Program-made: the position numbers and the translations under genes | In this document: one piece after another, positions 1-7,615 of the stretch | Layout: each line of letters opens with the position of its first letter | Position numbering within the stretch: the stretch's first letter is position 1 | Source of the DNA: Natronorubrum bangense | GTDB lineage: Archaea > Halobacteriota > Halobacteria > Halobacteriales > Natrialbaceae | Direction: 5' to 3' | Assembly (NCBI RefSeq): GCF_004799645.1 | Contig: NZ_CP031305.1 | Location: forward strand, 62,001-126,000 | Length of the DNA stretch: 64,000 nt | Notes under the pieces: model-generated | Told to the model about the DNA's origin: nothing | Database searches by the model: none | The model's input: the letters and a program-made list of their open reading frames with translations, nothing else

Positions 1-622
1 GTGCGAACCAGACCCATGTGACGAGCGCGACCACCACCGTGACCATTCCGGGAAACGTGATCGTCTCGGGCATTCCGTCCGCGAAGCCAGCCACGACGAT
101 CGGATCGGGGATACCGATCGTTCCCCTGCCGAACGCGCCCATCAGCGCTAGCGCGAGGACGAGCGACGGGAACGCCAGCATGACGTCCGCCATCCGCATG
201 AGCCCGTCGTCAACCCGGCCGCCAAAGTAGCCCGCCACCAGTCCGACGGGGACGCCGATCGCGGTCGCGAGCAGCGTTCCGGAAAGTCCGACGAGCAGCG
301 AGGTCCGGGCGCCGTAGAGGAACCGTGAGTAGATGTCCTGTCCGACATTGTTCGTTCCGAGAACGTGTTCGCTGGTCCCTTCAACGGTGTGGCTCACTCG
401 TTCGCCGTCCTGGGCGATCGTGATTTCGTCGGTCAGACCGAGCGGCGGATACGATGCGCCGGCCTCGTCGCTGTGGCCCTGCTCGTGGGGATTGTGCGTC
501 GCCAACACCGGAGCGAACAGCCCCATGAGGAGGATCGAAACGAAAATAACGATACCGAGTTTCGCCAACAAGCTCCGGCGCAGTTCCTTCGTCAGATTTG
601 ATTTGATTCGATTCGAAATCAT
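1..622 (-). CDS. dppC: ABC transporter permease, DppC-like (partial, cut by the left edge)
   Basis: Second membrane permease of a dipeptide/oligopeptide ABC importer; only the first 207 residues are inside the window. The ATG at 622 overlaps the stop of the upstream DppB-like gene in an ATGA arrangement, which points to translational coupling. The protein starts MISNRIKSNL, has one N-terminal membrane segment (about residues 18-38), then the extracellular part and an NNVGQDIYSR segment typical of DppC/OppC, followed by membrane helices with conserved VGLSGTLLAT. The family is usually about 290-330 residues, so roughly a third is missing. The ATPase genes are expected just beyond base 1. Substrate (peptides, nickel or sugars) cannot be told from sequence alone. 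Confidence 0.85.
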   Translation of the reverse strand, partial: MISNRIKSNLTKELRRSLLAKLGIVIFVSILLMGLFAPVLATHNPHEQGHSDEAGASYPPLGLTDEITIAQDGERVSHTVEGTSEHVLGTNNVGQDIYSRFLYGARTSLLVGLSGTLLATAIGVPVGLVAGYFGGRVDDGLMRMADVMLAFPSLVLALALMGAFGRGTIGIPDPIVVAGFADGMPETITFPGMVTVVVALVTWVWFA

Positions 623-1608
623 CTGTCGGTCACCTGCGGGTTCAGCCGCGCGTAGAGCGCGTCAACCAGGATGTTGATCAGCACGAACGCGACCGCGATG
701 AACAGCACGATCCCTTGGACGACCGGCCAGTCACCGTTTCGAAGCGACGTGATGAACATCTGTCCCAGTCCGGGCCAGTTGAATACCTCCTCCGTAATCA
801 CCGCGCCGCCCATCAGCGTCCCGAGCTGGAGCCCGAGGACCGTGATGATCGGGATCAGTGTGTTCCGGAGGACGTGTTTGTACCGAACCAGCGTCCGTGG
901 AAGCCCCTTGGCTTCCGTCGCGGTCACGTACGGCTTCCCGAGTTCGTCGATCATGCCGCTTCTGGTCAGCCGCGTGATCAGCGCCGTGAAGTACGTTCCC
1001 AGCGTAATTGCCGGGAGAGTGATATAGCTGAGCCACGAGAGCAGATCGGCGACGTAGCCGTACCGGAACAGGTTGTACATCGCCTCGTGGAATGCGATGC
1101 CCCGGCCGGACGTAGGAAACACGCCGACCTGCATGGCGACGATCAGGATCAGCATGATCCCAAGCCAGAAGTTCGGCGTACTGATCCCGACGAGGGAGCC
1201 AAGCGTCGCGGCGTAGTCGGCGGGCTGGTCGCGCCGCGTTGCGCTGACGACGCCGAGGGGAATCGCGATGACGATCGCGACGACCGTCGCCGCCACGGCG
1301 AGTTCGACTGTCGCCGCGAAGTGTTGTGCGATAATATCGTTGACCGCGCGACGCTGATTGTATGAGTACCCCAAGTTCCCAGTTAGCAGATTGCCAAGGT
1401 AGTCAAAATACTGTACGTACATCGGCTGATCGAGGCCAAGATCCTGTCGGATCTGGTCCCGCGTCGACTGATCGGGGACCTGACCCGCAATCAAGTTCAC
1501 GGGATCGCCCGGCGAAAGCGCTCGTAGGGCGAACGTGATCGTCACGACACCCCAGATGACGAACACCCCCTGCAGGAGCCGTCGTATCAGAAATTTTCCA
1601 AAGGCCAT
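619..1608 (-). CDS. dppB: ABC transporter permease, DppB-like
   Basis: Inner-membrane permease of the peptide/nickel ABC importer family, 329 residues, the normal length. The N-terminal MAFGKFLIRRLLQ leads into the first membrane helix (about 11-30). The extracellular loop carries the family LGLDQP (57-62), and the cytoplasmic EAA loop begins at EAKG (232-235) and would contact the ATPase. About six membrane segments are visible. It lies downstream of the binding-protein gene, about 80 bases away, and overlaps the start of the second permease by four bases, so the three form one operon transcribed leftward. Confidence 0.92.
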   Translation of the reverse strand: MAFGKFLIRRLLQGVFVIWGVVTITFALRALSPGDPVNLIAGQVPDQSTRDQIRQDLGLDQPMYVQYFDYLGNLLTGNLGYSYNQRRAVNDIIAQHFAATVELAVAATVVAIVIAIPLGVVSATRRDQPADYAATLGSLVGISTPNFWLGIMLILIVAMQVGVFPTSGRGIAFHEAMYNLFRYGYVADLLSWLSYITLPAITLGTYFTALITRLTRSGMIDELGKPYVTATEAKGLPRTLVRYKHVLRNTLIPIITVLGLQLGTLMGGAVITEEVFNWPGLGQMFITSLRNGDWPVVQGIVLFIAVAFVLINILVDALYARLNPQVTDR

Positions 1609-1689
1609 TCAGTTCACGTCCTGCGGTTAGCTGTTTTGAATAAGGCGTTTTCGTTCTCAATCGTTGCGGAGCCGGGGCCAGCCCGGCGG

Positions 1690-3294
1690 TTAGCTCATCT
1701 CCCAGACGAAGACGCTCTCGTCTTCGCGGGCGTCCCACTCGATGTCGGCGTCAAGCCCGTAGATGCTCTGTTGCTGGTGGAGGAAGACCCACGGCGCCTT
1801 TTCGCGGGCCATCTCGTTGATGTCCTGGAGAAGGGCCTCTCGTTCCTCGGGGTCGTCCTCGACTTGTGACTCCTCGAGGGCCGTCTGCAGTTCCTCGTCG
1901 CGGAAGCTCTGGACGCCGCCGTCGTCGTGGAAGAACCCGAACATGCCGTAGTCTGCGTCGCCCGTGATGACTCCCCAGCCGATCAGGAAGAACGGAATCT
2001 CCTCGTGGTCGACGCCGGCAGAGTTCGCATCCGAAACCACGTCGAACGGGACGGTCTCGAAGTCACAATCGACGTTCGGAAGCTGGTCGATCTGGTCGGC
2101 CGCGCGTTCGCCGACCTCGGCGTCGTTTAAGTACCGGCCCTCGGGGACGGTGAGCGTGATGTCGGCTGGGTCATCCTCCGTGTGTCCTGCCTCTTCGACG
2201 AGTTCCTCGGCCTGCTCTAAGTCGTGTTCGTAGGGATCGAGGTCCGGATTGTATCCGTTGACTTCCGGCGGCGTCGGCTGGGACATCGGGGCACCGAAGC
2301 CGTTCAGGATGTCGGTGATGATCTCCTCGTTGTCGACGGCGTAGTTCATCGCCTGCCGGAACTCTTCGCTGTCGAACGGCTCGACCTCGTTTTTCATCGG
2401 CAGGAAGATGTTGCGGAACGAGGTCACCTCCTCGATTCGTGCGTCGTCGTCGTCTTCGACGTTTCCGACTTCGCCGGGCTGGACGTTGTCGACGAAGTTG
2501 GTCTCGTCGGCCAGCAGCGAGCTCACGCGACCGGAGTCGGAGGTCTCGCCCTCGAAGACCAGTTCGCCGACGTTTGGCTCGTCGCCCCAGTACTCGTCGA
2601 ACGGCTCCATGACGATTCGGTTCTGGCCCGGGTTGTACTCGGTAACCTGGTACGGACCGGTGCCGTTGAATGCCTCGGCGTCGTCACCGGAAATGACGCC
2701 GTCGTCGGTCGTCGGTGCGTCGTTCTCGTACCACTCCTGACTGACGGCTCGCAGGTAGTTGCCGAACTCGAACTCCGCGAGTTGGGCCGCCCCGCTGTAG
2801 GACAGTTCGAGGGTCGTGTCGTCAAGCGCCTCCGCACCCTCGATCGAGCCGAGCCCGGCGACCTGGTCCGAGGCCGGCGGAACGTCGGGATCGATCTGTC
2901 GCTCAAGAGTAAACGCGATATCTTCCGCGGTCAGCTCTTGTCCCTGATGGAAGACGACGTCGTCACGAATCGTGAGTTCGACCGTGCCGTCGTCACCGTG
3001 TTCCCAGTCTTCGACGATGCGGCCTTCGGGCTCTTCACCCGGCGTAACGTCGAACAGCGGCTCGTAGACGTGATCGTATACGTTAAAGTATGGTCCCGTG
3101 ATGTGGTCGTTCGGATCTTCGACGTCGGGGAACTCTCCCTGCGTAATCGTGAGCGAGTCTATATCCAGGTCCCCTTCCCCGTTGGGATCGCCCAAACAGC
3201 CAGCAAGGGCACCGAGGCCGGTCGTCGCCCCAGCGACTCCCGTGAGCTTCAGTAACGTTCGCCGATCGACACTCTGATTGGTAGCACCCTTCAT
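1690..3294 (-). CDS. dppA: ABC transporter substrate-binding lipoprotein (peptide/nickel family, SBP_bac_5)
   Basis: Extracellular solute-binding protein of the importer encoded just downstream, 534 residues. The N-terminus has twin arginines at 11-12 (RRTLLK), a hydrophobic stretch and a lipobox ending at Cys33 (LAGC), so it is expected to be Tat-exported and lipid-anchored. The mature part is acidic and has the family layout, with EDWEHGDDGTVELTIRDDVVFHQG near residue 90-115 and GTGPYQVTEYNPGQ near 210. The start ATG at 3294 lies about 25 bases from a strong TATA box, which fits a leaderless message. The ligand could be peptides, but haloarchaeal members also carry other solutes. Confidence 0.9.
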   Translation of the reverse strand: MKGATNQSVDRRTLLKLTGVAGATTGLGALAGCLGDPNGEGDLDIDSLTITQGEFPDVEDPNDHITGPYFNVYDHVYEPLFDVTPGEEPEGRIVEDWEHGDDGTVELTIRDDVVFHQGQELTAEDIAFTLERQIDPDVPPASDQVAGLGSIEGAEALDDTTLELSYSGAAQLAEFEFGNYLRAVSQEWYENDAPTTDDGVISGDDAEAFNGTGPYQVTEYNPGQNRIVMEPFDEYWGDEPNVGELVFEGETSDSGRVSSLLADETNFVDNVQPGEVGNVEDDDDARIEEVTSFRNIFLPMKNEVEPFDSEEFRQAMNYAVDNEEIITDILNGFGAPMSQPTPPEVNGYNPDLDPYEHDLEQAEELVEEAGHTEDDPADITLTVPEGRYLNDAEVGERAADQIDQLPNVDCDFETVPFDVVSDANSAGVDHEEIPFFLIGWGVITGDADYGMFGFFHDDGGVQSFRDEELQTALEESQVEDDPEEREALLQDINEMAREKAPWVFLHQQQSIYGLDADIEWDAREDESVFVWEMS

Positions 3295-3318
3295 ATATCA
3301 TAGGAATATAACCAGACG

Positions 3319-3326
3319 TTTATAAA
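3319..3326 (-). promoter_or_regulatory. TATA box of the dpp operon
   Basis: On the minus strand this reads TTTATAAA inside a wider AT-rich patch. Its centre is about 28 bases from the ATG at 3294, the spacing expected for an archaeal TATA box driving a leaderless transcript. The gap 3295-3448 also contains the divergent promoter of the RNase HI-like gene. Confidence 0.6.
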
Positions 3327-3417
3327 TATTGGTAGCGCCGGTGGAAATATATAGTTCCCTTTTCCACATGGAAAAAACTGCTGGAATCCTCTCTCGTACC
3401 ACGTGATTCACCCACAA

Positions 3418-3426
3418 ACTTAAATC
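3418..3426 (+). promoter_or_regulatory. TATA-like box of the RNase HI-like gene
   Basis: ACTTAAATC centred about 27 bases upstream of the ATG at 3449. This matches an archaeal TATA element for a leaderless message and supports the chosen start. Confidence 0.45.
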
Positions 3427-3448
3427 CGTCTCATCACATACTACAGAT

Positions 3449-4093
3449 ATGGCCGCTCACGGCCGGTCCGCACTGCGTGACCTGTTCGACGAGTCGCCCA
3501 CACCCCACATCGCCCACCCCCCGCGGACCCACCATCGTGACTTCTACGTCGCTACTGATGGGTCGTTCCGGGAATCGGGCGGTGGATTGGGCGCTGTCAT
3601 CGAAACGCGCGACGGCACCCGTGTTGCCCGCGTCGCAACCACGGATATGCCGCCCGACAACAACGTCGCCGAGTATCGAGCACTCCATCTCGGCCTCGAC
3701 GTACTGGCAGCTCGTGCCCCTCGAGACGCCCGCATCGGCGTCCTCATCGACCACGACGACCTCGCCAGCAACGTCAACAGCACGATCCTCGCGACGAACC
3801 ATCCCGACGGGAAACCACCACGGCCCGTCTCCATCCCTGCCGCGACACGCTATCATTGGCGGGGTATTCTGGCTCGACTCCACGGCTTCGGCGAGGTTCG
3901 GGCCGCGCGTATCGATAGCGACCAAAATCCTGCCCACCCGCTCGCGAACACGCCCGACCGCTACCAGCACGTCAATCAGGAGCTAAACCGGTGTGTGCTC
4001 CCCGAAATACCAGAGCCGTCGGCAGCACAGGCCCAGTTCCCGCCGCCGTCCCGTGCCGACCGCAACACCGGTGGCGGACGCGCTTCGGACTGA
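3449..4093 (+). CDS. rnhA: RNase HI-like protein
   Basis: Probable ribonuclease HI, which cleaves RNA in RNA/DNA hybrids, 214 residues. The RNase H fold motifs are in order: YVATDGSF with Asp37, NNVAEYRAL with Glu75, VLIDHDDL with Asp101/Asp103, and a C-terminal NPAHPLAN (160-167) in place of the usual His-Asn-Asp stretch. The fourth acidic ligand is not certain (Asp170 is the nearest candidate). There is a 30-residue N-terminal extension and a disordered C-terminal tail from about 190. The start is set by the TATA-like box 27 bases upstream. It precedes the DUF2240 gene by about 80 bases on the same strand. Known haloarchaeal homologues are RNase HI; activity here is inferred. Confidence 0.78.
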   Translation: MAAHGRSALRDLFDESPTPHIAHPPRTHHRDFYVATDGSFRESGGGLGAVIETRDGTRVARVATTDMPPDNNVAEYRALHLGLDVLAARAPRDARIGVLIDHDDLASNVNSTILATNHPDGKPPRPVSIPAATRYHWRGILARLHGFGEVRAARIDSDQNPAHPLANTPDRYQHVNQELNRCVLPEIPEPSAAQAQFPPPSRADRNTGGGRASD

Positions 4094-4172
4094 CTCACAC
4101 GCAGGTCCAGCGTCGAGCTGACGCCGACCGGAACCGCCACCGTTATTTCGTCGTTCGGAAGATGCATACTCG

Positions 4173-4640
4173 ATGAGCCTTCGCGTCGCCGTTGCTGCGC
4201 CGTTTATTCAGAACGGCACCCAGCGACTGCAGGAAAACGAGTTCGTCGTCGCGCTCTCACTCGACCGGGACTGGTTTTCTCCCGACCAGTCAAAACGTCT
4301 GATCGATATCGCGACACAGGAGGGACTCCTCGAGCGAGTCGATGGGGCCCTCGAGACGACGTTCGAGACGGCCGACGTGACGGTCCCCGAGGAGTTCGTT
4401 CCCGACGAAGACCTCCTGCAGGAACGCTCCGCGTTCGAGCGCGTCCTCGAGAGCCTCGTCGCCGAAGGCGTTGAGAAACACGAGGCCGTCGGCGCGATCA
4501 ACACACTCCAGCAGGAACTCGGCTTGACGATCGAAGTCGCCGCCGTCGTCTACGCTCGCCGGGAAGGTATCGACGTCTCCGATCTGCTCCCCGTCGCTCG
4601 CTCGACGCTCTGTGATGACGGGCAAGCCGAAGGGCGTTAG
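4173..4640 (+). CDS. DUF2240 family protein
   Basis: Conserved archaeal protein of unknown function, 155 residues, matching the DUF2240 layout known from haloarchaea: an N-terminal helical part (MSLRVAVAAPFIQNG, then FVVALSLDRDWFSPDQSKRLID), an acidic middle and a helical C-terminal part with VYARREGIDVSDLLP. The N-terminal half looks like a winged-helix-type fold (helices plus GLLERVDGALETTF as a possible wing). No catalytic motif is seen. It is followed 23 bases later by another small conserved gene on the same strand, so the two may be co-transcribed. Confidence 0.7.
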   Translation: MSLRVAVAAPFIQNGTQRLQENEFVVALSLDRDWFSPDQSKRLIDIATQEGLLERVDGALETTFETADVTVPEEFVPDEDLLQERSAFERVLESLVAEGVEKHEAVGAINTLQQELGLTIEVAAVVYARREGIDVSDLLPVARSTLCDDGQAEGR

Positions 4641-4663
4641 TTGCCGGCCGACCGACTACGCGT

Positions 4664-5059
4664 ATGGTCGAGGAACGGATCACCGATGGCCGCCGGATCG
4701 CCGAACTACTTGCGTCTGAACTCGACGGCCGCGAGGACGGGGTCCTCGAGTCGGTTCAGGTCATGAACGCCGACCGCGACGTCGAGCCGACGGTCGACGG
4801 TGAGCGGGCATACGACGTCACCGTCGCCGACGAGCGGATCGCACAGGTGTTCGTCCACGACGACCGGGCCCGCCTCGAGTTCGAGGCCGGACAGGACGTC
4901 GCCGCTGAGACAGCCAAGGAGTTGGAACTTCGCGTGCGACCGAAAGCGACCGAGCCGCCTCGAACGCTCGTCTTCGTCGAACACGGCGCGGCGGTCAAAC
5001 GTGGTTCGGACGTGGTACAGGCGGTTTGTCGATCGCTGCAGACGGACTCGAGCGAGTAA
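4664..5059 (+). CDS. conserved haloarchaeal hypothetical protein
   Basis: A 131-residue acidic protein with no family I can name with confidence. It has an N-terminal helix (ERITDGRRIAELLASELDG), a central beta-rich part (AYDVTVADERIAQVFVHDDRARLEF) and a C-terminal VFVEHGAAVKRGSDVVQAVCRSLQ. There is no signal peptide or membrane segment, so it should be cytoplasmic. Codon use matches the neighbours and it follows the DUF2240 gene by 23 bases, which supports a real gene. It converges with the HAD-phosphatase gene 28 bases downstream. Confidence 0.65.
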   Translation: MVEERITDGRRIAELLASELDGREDGVLESVQVMNADRDVEPTVDGERAYDVTVADERIAQVFVHDDRARLEFEAGQDVAAETAKELELRVRPKATEPPRTLVFVEHGAAVKRGSDVVQAVCRSLQTDSSE

Positions 5060-5087
5060 CGCGCCGTCAAAATAGCCTGTTTCGTTC

Positions 5088-5753
5088 TTATCGTGTCTCG
5101 AGCGCCCCAACGACGTCCGGAACCTGCTCGCCGACAGTCGACTGCTCGACGTGGGCCGTGGCCCGTGGGTCGGGGTCGGGGCCGTCCTCGAGCAGCACCT
5201 GCACGGCCTCGAGACCGGCGTTCGTCGCGCCGTAGATGTCGGCCTCGACTTCGTCGCCGATGTAGACGGCCTCGTCGGGAGCGACGTCGAGTTCGCCGAC
5301 GATCGCGTCGAACGCACGGTGGTCCGGTTTGCCGGCCTCGAGTTCGCCGGTGACGAGCGCGGCGTCGAACACGCGTTCCCAGCCGAGTGTCGTGAGCTTG
5401 TCCCGCTGGGCGCGAACGGGGCCGTTGGTGAGCAGTCCGACGCGGTACTCTCCTTTGAGATCCTCGAGCATGGCTTCGACGCCGGGTAACGGCTCGAGCG
5501 TCTCGGCGATCGTCTGCCGGTAGGCGTCGGCGACGGCGGCCGGCTCGGCGTCGGTCTCCCGGCCCTCGAGCAGGTCGGCGAAAATCGGTTCTCTGGTCTC
5601 GCGCGTGAGATTGCGCCGATGGGCCTCGAGATACGCCTCGCGTGTCAGCGGTGGCGCACCGGCAGTGGCGGCTGCCTCCTGCAGAATCGTGGTTCGGTCC
5701 TGTGTGGGCACGGCGAGTGTGTAATCGAGGTCGAAGACGACCGCCCGTGGCAT
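5088..5753 (-). CDS. HAD family hydrolase
   Basis: Haloacid-dehalogenase-type phosphatase of about 221 residues, the usual size for the phosphoglycolate-phosphatase/YjjG-like group. Motif I is FDLDYTLA near the N-terminus with the nucleophile Asp and the general-acid Asp two residues on. Motif II is LLTNGP, motif III the Lys in EAGKPDHRAFD, and motif IV YIGDEVEADIYGA. An alpha-helical cap follows motif I. ATG at 5753 is preferred over the GTG at 5762 because it puts motif I right at the N-terminus. The substrate is not determinable; small phosphorylated metabolites are typical. Confidence 0.85.
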   Translation of the reverse strand: MPRAVVFDLDYTLAVPTQDRTTILQEAAATAGAPPLTREAYLEAHRRNLTRETREPIFADLLEGRETDAEPAAVADAYRQTIAETLEPLPGVEAMLEDLKGEYRVGLLTNGPVRAQRDKLTTLGWERVFDAALVTGELEAGKPDHRAFDAIVGELDVAPDEAVYIGDEVEADIYGATNAGLEAVQVLLEDGPDPDPRATAHVEQSTVGEQVPDVVGALETR

Positions 5754-5935
5754 AGCAGTCACAGGGGGCTCGAGTAGGTTGAAGCTATCCCTTTTCGATG
5801 GCGTCGAAACCCGCCAACAAACGGGCTGAAAATGTCCGGCCAGTAGCGACCAGTCGGACGGATTGCTGTCCTGGTTTACCGGCGCACCGTGAATCGGTCT
5901 CCGATTGCGCCGAAACTGACGGACAGCCGTCTGTC

Positions 5936-7615
5936 TCAGTCGCGACTGAATCGGCTGCCGAAACCTCGTTTCTCGAGTGTGTCCAGCGTCTCGAGTTGGT
6001 CTGCTCGGAACGATTCCTTGTCGAAGTCGTCGCTGATTGCGGTCTCAATAGTGTCTATCAGCTGATCAGATGCGAGCACGTTCGGGACACTGACGTAGGT
6101 CGCCCCCTGATCGAGCAGTTCACGAGCTTCCGCGGAGGTCTCGGACCGGAGGATTACGTCAGCGTCGGTCTCGACCTCGAGGACGGCCTCGGAGACGGGA
6201 CGGTGGTCGACTGTCGAAACGACGAGCGACGCCTCCGTCACACGGGCTTTGTCCCATGGATACGACGATATGGCATCACCGAAGGTGTAGTTCTGGCATT
6301 CGATCTGCATGTCATCCCAGAGGACGGGGTCGTTCTCGATCACGACGTACTCCCGGTCGAGTCGCTCGAGCGTATCGACGAGACGACGTCCCTGCCGACC
6401 GTAGCCGACGATCACGGTGTGGTCGGAGAGTCCGTCAGTGACGTGACTGCGCTCGTCAATCTTCCGAGTCTGCCGTCCGGCGACGAGTCGTTCGATGAGG
6501 GACCGATAAACCGGTTCCTCGTACCGTCTGGCGACGGACGTCAGGATCATCGTCGCAGCAGCCGCGAGGATGATGGCATCGAAGAGGGTCTCGGAGATGC
6601 TCCCAAGCAACAGCGCCTGAATCGCGACCACGAGCGACAGTTCGCTAACCTGATTGAGGCTCGTACTCGAGAGGAACGCGGTTCTGGCGTCGTACCCCTC
6701 GTAGACGAACGAGAGCATGAGTACGAACGGGTTGACAACTAACACGAGGAAGACGAGCGTGAGCGCGACGACGAGCACGCTGATACTGGGAACCGACACG
6801 AGTGCACCGAGCGTGACGAAGAAGATCGCGACGAAGAAGTCACGAATGGAGGCGATCCCGTTTTGAACACCGAGCGCGGAGATATCGTCTCCCCGGATCG
6901 AAATCCCAGCGGCGAACGCCCCAACGACGATCGAGACGCCGGCGAGTTCGGCCCCTGCAATGAACGCGATAAGGATCGAGATACTCCCCATCATCACGAG
7001 TTCATCGGAGCCACCGGCAAGTCGGACGAGTAGCGGGAATCCGTGCCGGTAGACCAACAGCGCCACGAGCAAGAGGAGGACGGCGTAGCCGATTTTCGAG
7101 GTCACGATCGTCGACGTGTACTGCTCGGCTGAGAGAACGACGATCAGGCCGATCGCGAGTAGATCGTCGAAGAAATGAACTGAGGAGGCGAGTCGGCCAT
7201 GGACGAGGTTGCTCCGAATCTCCTGCTCGAGTTCGCGTGCACCGACGATAGTCGAACTCAACGTGGCGGCGATCGCGAAGTAGACCGCGTTCTCGGGGCC
7301 GAAGCCGAACACCAGGTAGGCGACGCCGAACGCGATCGGGCCGACGACGAGCAGCTGTGTGACGGCTGCCGTTTCGGCGTCTCTGAGCACCGATTGAATA
7401 GAGCTGAAATCCGTCCGGAAGCCGAACGTGAACACCAGAAACGCGATTCCCCACTGGGCGAGTTCGATGAGTTCCGGCTCCGCGACGACCGTGCCGGTGA
7501 CCAGCCCCGCCAGCAGATAAAACGGGATCGGTGAGAGCGAGAAGTGATTGGCGATCAGGAGGAACACGCCAGCCGTCACGAAGACGACCGCGAGTGCAGT
7601 GATCAGGTCAGTCAT
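5936..7615 (-). CDS. CPA2-type cation/proton antiporter with C-terminal TrkA_N domain
   Basis: Membrane antiporter of the KefB/Na+/H+ exchanger (CPA2) family, about 559 residues. Roughly the first 380 residues are membrane helices, starting with MTDLITALAVVFVTAGVFLL and including FTFGFRTDFSS and the GLVTGTVVAEPE loop. The C-terminal part begins with HTVIVGYGRQGRR, a canonical GxGxxG nucleotide-binding turn of the TrkA_N/RCK type, followed by an acidic residue at the second strand (VIENDP). The start at 7615 is set by GGAGG eight bases upstream; the ORF could extend to 7699 but would overlap the upstream gene extensively. It overlaps the stop of the preceding antiporter gene by eight bases, so the two are coupled. 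The ion (K+ or Na+) is not known. Confidence 0.85.
   Translation of the reverse strand: MTDLITALAVVFVTAGVFLLIANHFSLSPIPFYLLAGLVTGTVVAEPELIELAQWGIAFLVFTFGFRTDFSSIQSVLRDAETAAVTQLLVVGPIAFGVAYLVFGFGPENAVYFAIAATLSSTIVGARELEQEIRSNLVHGRLASSVHFFDDLLAIGLIVVLSAEQYTSTIVTSKIGYAVLLLLVALLVYRHGFPLLVRLAGGSDELVMMGSISILIAFIAGAELAGVSIVVGAFAAGISIRGDDISALGVQNGIASIRDFFVAIFFVTLGALVSVPSISVLVVALTLVFLVLVVNPFVLMLSFVYEGYDARTAFLSSTSLNQVSELSLVVAIQALLLGSISETLFDAIILAAAATMILTSVARRYEEPVYRSLIERLVAGRQTRKIDERSHVTDGLSDHTVIVGYGRQGRRLVDTLERLDREYVVIENDPVLWDDMQIECQNYTFGDAISSYPWDKARVTEASLVVSTVDHRPVSEAVLEVETDADVILRSETSAEARELLDQGATYVSVPNVLASDQLIDTIETAISDDFDKESFRADQLETLDTLEKRGFGSRFSRD

Noticed and set aside
2224..3255. 343-codon plus-strand ORF
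   Set aside because: Lies wholly antisense to the substrate-binding protein gene; no family pattern. Long antisense frames are usual in GC-rich haloarchaeal genes.
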